NCBI GenBank assembly: GCA_023253575.1
Contig: JALRGB010000753.1
Location: 1-7,170, forward strand
DNA: 7,170 nt
DNA from: Verrucomicrobiales bacterium
GTDB taxonomy: Bacteria; Verrucomicrobiota; Verrucomicrobiia; Verrucomicrobiales; V1-33
Reading direction: 5' to 3'
The position numbers and the translations under genes were made by a program. This document shows, one piece after another, positions 1 through 5,799 of the stretch (within the stretch, counting starts at the first letter, position 1; every line of letters starts with the position of its first letter). The notes beneath the pieces are model-generated. The model saw only the letters and a program-made list of their open reading frames with translations, did not search any database and was not told the DNA's origin.

Positions 1-279
1 CTGATCGTGATGGCTGCCCCATGGGGTGGCAGCGGTGGCTGGGGCCTCATCGATTTTTTCCGTGGGGGAGGGTTCTGTTGATTCTTCCTCGGCCGGCGGC
101 GTGGCCCCTGGTAGGTACGGCGCAATGGCGTCGATTTCGCTCAGCGGCAGCCAGCCGGTCAGGCCGCTGTGCCAGCCGAGGTCACTGGGCGCAAGTTCGC
201 CGCGGTCGAGCATCTCTTTGACTTGAAAGACGCGAAGGGGACCGCGGCGGACGCTGTTTTGGGTGATGTAAAAATCCAT
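1..279 (-). CDS. GYF_2-domain (DUF4339-like) protein, N-terminal part
   Basis: The reading frame is open from an ATG at 279 to the left edge, giving 93 residues with no stop, so the C-terminus is missing. Residues 1-56 look like a GYF_2 domain: an N-terminal MDFYI strand, the RRGPLRVFQVKEML stretch with Gly13-Pro14, then a turn with Gly27 and the paired Trp36 and Trp43 (GWHSGLTGWLPL). GYF-type domains are known as small proline-rich-peptide-binding modules; in bacteria they usually sit at the N-terminus of membrane proteins of unknown role. From about residue 57 the chain turns rich in Pro, Ala, Glu and Thr, which reads as a flexible linker towards an unseen segment. It lies 46 bp after the permease gene on the same strand, so it is probably co-transcribed. 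No Shine-Dalgarno motif precedes the ATG. The domain call is fairly secure; the function of the whole protein is unknown. Confidence 0.8.
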   Translation of the reverse strand, partial: MDFYITQNSVRRGPLRVFQVKEMLDRGELAPSDLGWHSGLTGWLPLSEIDAIAPYLPGATPPAEEESTEPSPTEKIDEAPATAATPWGSHHDQ

Positions 280-325
280 GATGAAGATCGGAGAGGTGGC
301 GGGCGGCGGGGGCGTGTGGCTTTGG

Positions 326-1648
326 CTATTCGGAGCGCAGCGCTTTGGCGGGGTCCTGACCGGCGGCGATGAAGGCGGGGATAACTCCAGCCAGTGTACT
401 GACGATCATCGAGATGCCGCAAATAACCATCAGATCATCGGCCTGCACTTCACTGGGGATTTCACTGACGCCATAGATGGCCGGATCTAGGATTTCCACG
501 CCAAAAAGCACCTGCACGAGCGTTTTGACCTGCATTCGATAGTGAAGAAAGACCAGTCCTCCCAGTATTCCGCAGAGGGTGCCGAGGAACCCGACAATGA
601 TGCCCTGCTGTACAAAGACCGCGACAATTTGTGAGAGCCTCGCTCCGAGCGATCGGATGACGCCGATCTCTTTGCGTTTGTGAATGGCCACGGTGGCTAG
701 GGTGACAATGATGCAGAAGGCAGCCACAATCATGATCAGCAACAGCAGGACATAGAGCATGCCACGCTCGCTTTCGACGGCATCGAAATACGTGCGATTG
801 CGTTCGCGCCAGGTGTCGCACGTCCAGTTTTCCGGCAGGGCGCGCTCGACCTGCTCGCGGTAGCGGCCGACGTCGAGGGCATCGGGAGTGGTGATGCCGA
901 GGTAGTCGATTTGTCCGCCTTTGACCATCATTTCGGCTCCGATGTGAAGGGGAATGAAGATGGGGACCAGTCGTTGTGGAGTGCGGAAAATGCCGGTGAC
1001 GACGAGTTCGGCCGGCTGCACGACTTGTTTAATTTTTTCGAACCAGACGTCTGGCTCGCCGCGTTCCTCCTTGGGAGTTTTTTCCCATTGATCGATCATC
1101 TGGTACGCTTCCTCCGCGTTGCGGAATGACTGAACGGTAATGGTGTCTCCGACAGTTACACCAAGGCGCATGGACATGTCTTCAGAGATAAGGGCGTGAT
1201 CGCCATCCAGATCGGCGGAACCTTCGATAAACCGCAGTTTTGACTCGAGGCCGGCGGTTCGGGGGTCGATGGCACTCAGCTGCACGGGTACAAGGCTTTT
1301 GCTGCCGTCCTGACGCGGAGTTTCCACGGTGCCCGGCACCTCGATGGCGGCGGTGACTGCGGTCACCGCGGTGGTCAGGGTGCGCAGGTTTTCGGCGACG
1401 GCTCGCCAGTTGGGAGGGGATTCGGAGGACGTTCTCTCTGGCCATGAATGTTCGATGGCGACAATGTGCGGCTCGAACGACAGCAATTCCTCACGGACTT
1501 TTTTCTGAATGCCGTTGATGACGCTCATGACAACGATCAAAGCGCCCACCCCCAGCATCACCCCCATGACGCAAAAAAGGGTGATGACCGAGATGGCCGA
1601 TCGCTTGGGCTTCAAATAGCGCAGCGCGAGGAACAAGGAAAACGGCAT
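326..1648 (-). CDS. LolC/LolE-like ABC transporter permease (FtsX/MacB family)
   Basis: This 440-residue protein has the layout of lipoprotein-releasing LolC/LolE permeases. The N-terminus MPFSLFLALRYLKPKR leads into a first membrane helix at about 18-45. A large periplasmic domain follows (about 46-296), then three helices at about 297-322, 341-368 and 405-428 forming the FtsX-type region. The cytoplasmic KRKEIGVIRSLGA stretch (324-336) matches the family's coupling motif that contacts the ATPase, and the end DPAKALRSE is the usual family ending. In the known system LolCDE extracts lipoproteins from the inner membrane for transfer to LolA. No LolD-like ATPase is visible; it could lie further downstream, beyond the left edge. 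The frame stays open upstream to an ATG at 1786, but that 46-residue extension does not resemble the family, so I start at 1648. A charged stretch at about 176-212 may be an insertion in the periplasmic domain. LolC and LolE cannot be told apart here, and other FtsX-type exporters remain possible. Confidence 0.88.
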   Translation of the reverse strand: MPFSLFLALRYLKPKRSAISVITLFCVMGVMLGVGALIVVMSVINGIQKKVREELLSFEPHIVAIEHSWPERTSSESPPNWRAVAENLRTLTTAVTAVTAAIEVPGTVETPRQDGSKSLVPVQLSAIDPRTAGLESKLRFIEGSADLDGDHALISEDMSMRLGVTVGDTITVQSFRNAEEAYQMIDQWEKTPKEERGEPDVWFEKIKQVVQPAELVVTGIFRTPQRLVPIFIPLHIGAEMMVKGGQIDYLGITTPDALDVGRYREQVERALPENWTCDTWRERNRTYFDAVESERGMLYVLLLLIMIVAAFCIIVTLATVAIHKRKEIGVIRSLGARLSQIVAVFVQQGIIVGFLGTLCGILGGLVFLHYRMQVKTLVQVLFGVEILDPAIYGVSEIPSEVQADDLMVICGISMIVSTLAGVIPAFIAAGQDPAKALRSE

Positions 1649-1749
1649 GATCAGTGATGGGACGGGTGAATGATGGAGATGAAGAAGGCGTGGCCAGCAG
1701 GAGGAACGGGCCGCTCCGGTTGGGGTACCTTGGCGGTCGTCCGGCGGTG

Positions 1750-1755
1750 TGTCAA
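1750..1755 (-). promoter_or_regulatory. Possible -35 box upstream of the permease gene
   Basis: The minus strand reads TTGACA, a perfect sigma-70 -35 hexamer, about 95 bases before the permease start. The -10 candidate at normal spacing (CAAGGT) is a poor match, so this is only a tentative promoter. The same TTGACAC heptamer occurs upstream of guaB and of the 5800-6624 gene. Confidence 0.3.
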
Positions 1756-1757
1756 AA

Positions 1758-1771
1758 GTCCTCCAGAGGAC
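1758..1771. promoter_or_regulatory. Dyad GTCCTC-CA-GAGGAC in the divergent promoter region
   Basis: A perfect 6-bp inverted repeat with a 2-base centre lies in the 157-bp region between the divergent permease and protease genes. It is next to the TTGACA on the minus strand and 34 bases before the protease start. The position would suit an operator for either gene, but the dyad is short and could be chance in GC-rich DNA. Confidence 0.25.
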
Positions 1772-1793
1772 GCGACAGGATGGCATTGATGGT

Positions 1794-1799
1794 TAAAAT
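1794..1799 (+). promoter_or_regulatory. Possible -10 box (TAAAAT) directly before the protease gene
   Basis: TAAAAT differs from the TATAAT consensus at one base and ends 6 bases before the ATG at 1806. A transcript started at the usual distance would begin at or next to the start codon, so the mRNA could be leaderless. This fits the lack of any Shine-Dalgarno motif. No good -35 hexamer is seen at 16-18 bases upstream. Confidence 0.35.
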
Positions 1800-1805
1800 G
1801 ACGCG

Positions 1806-3902
1806 ATGATTCGCATGGTATCTGGTCTGGTCCTGATTCTCATCGGGTGGAGTGACGCGCAGGTGGCTCGCGGGGCGGAGGCGTCATTGGTGGAGAGAGT
1901 GGCGGCGGCGGCTCGGCGATCGGTGGTGACGTTGCGGCAGGCTGACCGTGCGGACGGTGACGGCGGAGTCGGCACCGGTTTTGTGGTGGGTGACGGGATG
2001 ATTGCTACGAATTTTCATGTGATTGGCGAGGGGCGGGCGGTGAAGATCGAGTGGCCGGACGGGGCGGTGACGGCGGCGACGGCGATCCATGCTTGGGATC
2101 GGACCATGGATTTGGCGGTGCTTGAGGGGCCGCTTCCGGAGGGAAAGACGTGGGCTGATTTTCCGCCGTTGGCGCTGGCTCCGGCCGATGGACTGCCGCT
2201 TCCGGATGGCAGCGAGGTGATGGCGCTGGGGGCGCCGCAGGGATTGACGTCGAGTGTGGCGCAGGGCGTGCTTTCGGCTCGGCGCGAGGTCGAGGATTTT
2301 CCTGGGGTGAAGATGCTGCAGGTGGCGATGCCTATTGAGCCGGGCAACAGTGGTGGTCCGCTGCTGGACTTGGAGGGACGGGTGCATGGGGTGATCACGC
2401 TGCGCAGTCAACGCACGGCGAATCTGGGTTTTGCCCTGCCGGTTTCGGCGGTGCAGGTATTGCTGGCCCGTCCGAATCCGGTTCCCATGGCCCGTTGGCA
2501 AACGATTGGCGCGTTGGATCCGGTTGTCTGGCAGCCGGGGCCGGGCGCTGGGGTTCGCTGGTCCCAGCGGGCGGGCGAGTTGCGTGCCGGCGGTCGGGGC
2601 GCAGGGTTTGGCGGGCGGGCGCTGTTGCTCTCGTCGGCGCCCGTGCCGTCGCTGCCATATGAGCTTGGCGTCCAAGTGCGGCTGGGCGACGAATCCGGTG
2701 CGGCGGGGCTTGTCTTTGCCGCCGATGGGGCGGACCGGCACTACGGATTTTACCCGAGCAATGGCTCGTTGCGCCTCGTCCGCTTCGACGGCCCCGATGT
2801 CTTTTCATGGACCATCCTCGCCGAAGTCCGCTCCGAACATTATCTTTCAGGTGATTGGAATGACCTCCGAGTGCGGGTCGAGGCCGGGACTATCACCTGC
2901 TTCCTCAATGGCGAAATGGTCGTGCAATCGTCAGATACCACTTGGCGCGAAGGACGGGCCGGACTGGCACAGTTCCGCGAAACAAACCCCGCTTTCCGGA
3001 AATTTCGCCTCGGGGTCGATCTCACCCCCTCCGCGGCCGATGTCGAAACCGAACGATACCTGCGCGAAGCCCGACGCATGGAGGAAAGTGCCGCGCGGTT
3101 TCGCCGCTTGGCGGCTCGCACTCATCAAGCCACCATTGAGCTGGCTGTGCAGGCCGCCTTGAAGGAACCCGGGGGTGGATTGATCCACGCCGCTTTGTTG
3201 TTGGCCCGACTGGACCGGCCCGACGTTGAGGTGGAGGCGTATCGCTCGCGCATCGCGCGGCTGGGAGAAGAACTGGCCGGGCGGATCGGTGCGGAGGAGG
3301 CGACCGCCTCGCCCGAAAGTTCGCTGGCGCGGCTGAATGAGTTTTTTTTCCGGGAGAATGGATTTCACGCGGCACGCTTCGATTATGGCAATCGCGCCAA
3401 CAGTCGACTGCCGGAGGTTTTGGACGACCGTGAGGGTATTCCAATCATGTTGTGTGCTTTGTATATGGAGATAGGGCGCGGGGCGGGGCTGGATCTGGTT
3501 GGGCTGCCGCGGGCCGGGCATTTTGTGGTTGGTTTGCGGGTTGCTCCGGACAAGCCGTTGATGGTCATTGATGTCTATGATGGAGGGACGATCCTCAATG
3601 AGCCCGAAACCGCGGCCCTGACGCCAGCCACGGTGCCGGAAATGGTGCTGCGGATGCTCAACAATCTCCAGTCTTTCGCGCTTGATGAGGACGATCGCCC
3701 CGCGGCCTTGCGCTACGCCAGTATGGCCGTGGCGCTCGACCCGCCGGCGGCGCGGTTGCGTCTCGCTCGGGCCGCGCTGGCTCTCGATCAGGGTGAAGTC
3801 GCTCTGGCTAGGGATGATCTGGCCCGTTTGGAAACCACCCCGCTGGAAGTGCGTGAACAACTGCTTTTGGAACGGCTTCGGGCCGCCGTGCCGCCGCTCT
3901 GA
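1806..3902 (+). CDS. Exported trypsin-like protease fused to LamG-like and SirB1-like domains
   Basis: This is a 698-residue protein with four recognisable parts. Residues 1-24 look like a signal peptide (short basic start, VSGLVLILIGW core), so export to the periplasm or beyond is likely. Residues 27-222 form an S1C/Deg-type trypsin-like domain with a full triad: His71 in TNFHV, Asp102 in MDLAVL and Ser182 in GNSGGP. No PDZ domain follows. Residues about 228-405 resemble a LamG/DUF1080-like beta-sandwich (SGDWNDLRVRVEAGTITCFLNGE, then GRAGLAQF). Residues about 505-600 match SirB1 (Transglut_core2): LARLNEFFFRENGF, NSRLPEVLDDREGIPI, AGHFVVGL and VIDVYDGG. Residues about 612-690 are alpha-helical and TPR-like, as is usual after SirB1 domains. 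The likely role is proteolysis in the envelope with a substrate- or glycan-binding module, but the target is unknown. The domain combination is unfamiliar to me. The frame is continuous across all joins with no sign of a sequencing frameshift. Confidence 0.88.
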   Translation: MIRMVSGLVLILIGWSDAQVARGAEASLVERVAAAARRSVVTLRQADRADGDGGVGTGFVVGDGMIATNFHVIGEGRAVKIEWPDGAVTAATAIHAWDRTMDLAVLEGPLPEGKTWADFPPLALAPADGLPLPDGSEVMALGAPQGLTSSVAQGVLSARREVEDFPGVKMLQVAMPIEPGNSGGPLLDLEGRVHGVITLRSQRTANLGFALPVSAVQVLLARPNPVPMARWQTIGALDPVVWQPGPGAGVRWSQRAGELRAGGRGAGFGGRALLLSSAPVPSLPYELGVQVRLGDESGAAGLVFAADGADRHYGFYPSNGSLRLVRFDGPDVFSWTILAEVRSEHYLSGDWNDLRVRVEAGTITCFLNGEMVVQSSDTTWREGRAGLAQFRETNPAFRKFRLGVDLTPSAADVETERYLREARRMEESAARFRRLAARTHQATIELAVQAALKEPGGGLIHAALLLARLDRPDVEVEAYRSRIARLGEELAGRIGAEEATASPESSLARLNEFFFRENGFHAARFDYGNRANSRLPEVLDDREGIPIMLCALYMEIGRGAGLDLVGLPRAGHFVVGLRVAPDKPLMVIDVYDGGTILNEPETAALTPATVPEMVLRMLNNLQSFALDEDDRPAALRYASMAVALDPPAARLRLARAALALDQGEVALARDDLARLETTPLEVREQLLLERLRAAVPPL

Positions 3903-4137
3903 TGGAAGTGCTGGTCCGGCGTATTTTTTGTGCGTTGGGTGACCGGGGCCGTCGCGGCGTCAGGCATTCCGGTGGTGCCCTGAGTCCGCTTCTTGATCGC
4001 TTGCCACTGTTTTACGGCCTCAACCTAGGGCGATGCCTTGGGCTTTCACAGGATGCCCCATTGGGGCTGGGTAGGCGTGGTTCGTCGTGTGGCCTCTCCC
4101 CTTTGGACTCGAGGCGACTGGTGAGGACGACCGGTCT
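3903..4137. other. Convergent intergenic stretch without a convincing gene
   Basis: This 235-bp region lies between the ends of the protease gene and guaB. Apart from the weak terminator near its left end it holds a small perfect hairpin, GCCCC-ATT-GGGGC, at 4055-4067 without a T tract, and a GCCTC/GAGGC pair at 4092-4096 and 4111-4115. A frame from 3902 to 4141 is open but its Arg/Leu/Gly-rich product has no recognisable features. I see no clear terminator for guaB. Confidence 0.55.
3908..3929 (+). terminator. Weak candidate intrinsic terminator after the protease gene
   Basis: A short stem (GTGCTG paired with CGGCGT, including two or three G-T wobbles, loop GTC) is followed at 3924-3929 by six T residues. 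It begins 5 bases after the stop codon of the protease gene. The stem is weak, so efficiency is doubtful. Confidence 0.35.
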
Positions 4138-5595
4138 TTAGCTGCCGACCTGGTAGTTGACTGGTTCTTCGGTGATGACGATGTCATGGGCATGACTTTC
4201 GCGCAGGCCACCGGCGGTGATGCGGGTGAAGCGGGCTTTGGCGCGCAGTTCGGCGAGGGTGCCGGCTCCCACATATCCCATGCCGGAGCGCAGGCCTCCG
4301 AGAAGCTGAAAAATGGTATCGCGGAGAGGTCCGCGGTATGGCACGCGTCCTTCTACGCCTTCGGGGACGAGTTTGCCGGATGAATTTTGTCCGTACCGGT
4401 CGCCGGATCCTTTGCGCATCGCTTTCAGGCTGCCCATGCCGCGGTATTCTTTGAAGGTGCGTCCTTGATGCTGGATCAGGTTGCCCGGGCTTTCAGCGGT
4501 GCCAGCAAGCAGTGACCCAAGCATGACCAGATCCGCCCCGGCGGCCATGGCTTTGACCACGTCACCGGAATAACGGATGCCGCCGTCAGCAATGACCCGC
4601 ACTCCGTTTTCACGGGCCCACGAGGCCACCGCCTGAATCGCGGAAAATTGCGGCACCCCTACTCCCGCAATGACCCGGGTCGTGCAAATACTCCCCGGAC
4701 CTACGCCCACTTTGACCGCCCCAGCCCCCGCCGCATGCAGGTCGCGAGCGCCTTCCGCCGTCACGACATTGCCCGCCACTACGTCAATCCCAAGCGAAGC
4801 AATTTGTTCGACCACCTGCATGACACGGGAAGTATGGCCCGTCGCCGCATCAATAAACAACGCATCAGCCCCGGCCGCCTGCAGCGCGCGCGCGCGATCC
4901 AACGCATCTTCGCCCACCCCGACCGCCCCGCCTACACGAAGCTGTCCATTGGTGTCAAGACACGCATTGGTATAGCGCTGGCGCTTTTCAATGTCCTGAC
5001 TGGTGATGAGACCGGCTAGATGGCCGGTGGCATCGATCAACGGTAATTTTTCGATCCGATGCTTGTAAAGGATGCGCCGCGCTTCTTCCAAACTGGTTCC
5101 TTCTGGAGCGGTAATGAGCCGGCCCAGCGGGGTCATGACGTCCTCCACTCGTTGATCAGGGTTCTCGACAAACCAGATGTCACGGTTGGTGACCATGCCT
5201 TCGAGACGGCCTTCGGCATCAATCACCGGAAATCCAGCCACCCCCTTGTCACTCATGAAACGGACCATTTCAGCCAACGTCATGGTGCGCGACACCGTAA
5301 AAGGATCTGGAATAACGGTGTTCTCAGAACGTTTCACCCGCGCAATCTGGGCCGCCTGCTCGTCGATGGGCATGTTGCGGTGCACGACCCCGAGACCTCC
5401 TTCACGTGCCAGAGCAATAGCCAGCTCAGCTTCCGTCACCGTGTCCATCGCCGCCGAAACTACAGGAATACGCAACGGGATGCGTCCGGTTAAAGTAGTG
5501 GAGACATCAGCATCCCCAGGGAGCACCTCACTCCGTGCCGGAATCAGCAAAACATCGTCAAAAGACAGGCCCAATGGTATCGCGTGGTCGCTCAT
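4138..5595 (-). CDS. guaB: Inosine-5'-monophosphate dehydrogenase
   Basis: This 485-residue protein is a full-length IMP dehydrogenase, the cytosolic enzyme that oxidises IMP to XMP with NAD+ in the first committed step of guanine nucleotide synthesis. The N-terminus LGLSFDDVLLIPARSEVLP and VVSAAMDTVTEAELAIALAREGGLGVVHRNM are family hallmarks. Two CBS domains occupy about residues 93-205, inserted in the barrel as usual. The active-site loop GPGSICTTR (299-307) carries the nucleophile Cys304. The phosphate-binding DGGIRYSGD follows at 337-345. The mobile flap runs from about 393 to 422 and ends in KLVPEGVEGRVPYRG, with the catalytic Arg417. One deviation: the usual Asp-x-Ala-His-Gly-His stretch reads Asp249-Ala-Ala-Thr-Gly-His254, so the first His is Thr, though the NAD-contacting Asp is kept. 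The gene is monocistronic in this window. The ATG at 5595 gives the standard family start and has no Shine-Dalgarno motif. Confidence 0.98.
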   Translation of the reverse strand: MSDHAIPLGLSFDDVLLIPARSEVLPGDADVSTTLTGRIPLRIPVVSAAMDTVTEAELAIALAREGGLGVVHRNMPIDEQAAQIARVKRSENTVIPDPFTVSRTMTLAEMVRFMSDKGVAGFPVIDAEGRLEGMVTNRDIWFVENPDQRVEDVMTPLGRLITAPEGTSLEEARRILYKHRIEKLPLIDATGHLAGLITSQDIEKRQRYTNACLDTNGQLRVGGAVGVGEDALDRARALQAAGADALFIDAATGHTSRVMQVVEQIASLGIDVVAGNVVTAEGARDLHAAGAGAVKVGVGPGSICTTRVIAGVGVPQFSAIQAVASWARENGVRVIADGGIRYSGDVVKAMAAGADLVMLGSLLAGTAESPGNLIQHQGRTFKEYRGMGSLKAMRKGSGDRYGQNSSGKLVPEGVEGRVPYRGPLRDTIFQLLGGLRSGMGYVGAGTLAELRAKARFTRITAGGLRESHAHDIVITEEPVNYQVGS

Positions 5596-5605
5596 GGATA
5601 AAACT

Positions 5606-5619
5606 CGGTGGCGTCACCG
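5606..5619 (-). promoter_or_regulatory. Small hairpin just before the guaB start
   Basis: On the minus strand CGGTG-ACGC-CACCG forms a perfect 5-bp stem with a 4-base loop, followed by AGTTTTAT and then the guaB ATG 10 bases downstream. A hairpin with a short T run so near the start could act as an attenuator or affect ribosome access. It may also be incidental, since the stem is short. Confidence 0.3.
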
Positions 5620-5623
5620 GATA

Positions 5624-5638
5624 CCTCTAGTCCTCTAG
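5624..5638. repeat. Two tandem CCTCTAG copies upstream of guaB
   Basis: The heptamer CCTCTAG occurs at 5624-5630 and again at 5632-5638, an 8-base period. It lies between the TTGACA at 5654-5659 and the guaB start, where the -10 box and transcription start of guaB would be expected. It could be a small regulator site or chance. Confidence 0.3.
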
Positions 5639-5653
5639 GCGGCTTCCCCTCCG

Positions 5654-5659
5654 TGTCAA
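5654..5659 (-). promoter_or_regulatory. Possible -35 box of guaB
   Basis: The minus strand reads TTGACA, a perfect -35 hexamer, 58 bases before the guaB start. At 16-base spacing a TAGAGG sequence matches the -10 consensus at three of six positions only. Such a promoter would give a leader of about 30 bases containing the small hairpin. Confidence 0.35.
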
Positions 5660-5763
5660 AGCCGAGTTGCCCCGACCCCATGACAAACACGAATTCTGGT
5701 CGCTTCGTTGGTCGGTCAGTCCGGTCGCTGCTTTGATTCAAGTCGCACTTCTGCATCTCATTC

Positions 5764-5793
5764 TTGACACCACGCGAAAAGTCCGAACTTTTC
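5764..5793 (+). promoter_or_regulatory. TTGACA box and overlapping inverted repeat before the 5800 gene
   Basis: TTGACA at 5764-5769 is a perfect -35 hexamer. It is followed by a perfect 7-bp inverted repeat, GAAAAGT at 5776-5782 and ACTTTTC at 5787-5793, with a 4-base centre CCGA. The repeat covers the second half of the spacer and the place of the -10 box, as an operator would, or could fold in RNA directly before the start at 5800. The -10 hexamer itself is a poor match (ACTTTT at 17-base spacing). If used, it would place the transcription start at about the ATG. Confidence 0.4.
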
Positions 5794-5799
5794 AGACTT

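Noticed and set aside
1649..1786. In-frame 46-residue N-terminal extension of the permease from an ATG at 1786
   Set aside because: The extension is Pro/Arg/Ser-rich, does not resemble LolC/LolE N-termini, and would cover the likely promoter region; MPFSLFLALRYL at 1648 is the typical family start.
1884..2741. 285-codon open frame on the minus strand inside the protease gene
   Set aside because: The product is an Arg/His/Pro/Gln-rich composition typical of the antisense of a high-GC gene, and the sense frame has clear domains.
2931..3860. 309-codon open frame on the minus strand inside the protease gene
   Set aside because: Antisense of the SirB1-like and helical regions; no motif or signal seen, and its length is explained by high-GC codon bias.
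4055..4067. GCCCC-ATT-GGGGC hairpin as a terminator for guaB
   Set aside because: Only five pairs and no T tract on either strand, and about 70 bases past the guaB stop.
3902..4141. 79-codon plus-strand frame starting with a TGATG overlap at the protease stop and ending at the guaB stop
   Set aside because: The overlap suggests coupling at first sight, but the product is Arg/Leu/Gly-rich without recognisable features, and a T6 stretch with a weak stem lies inside its start.
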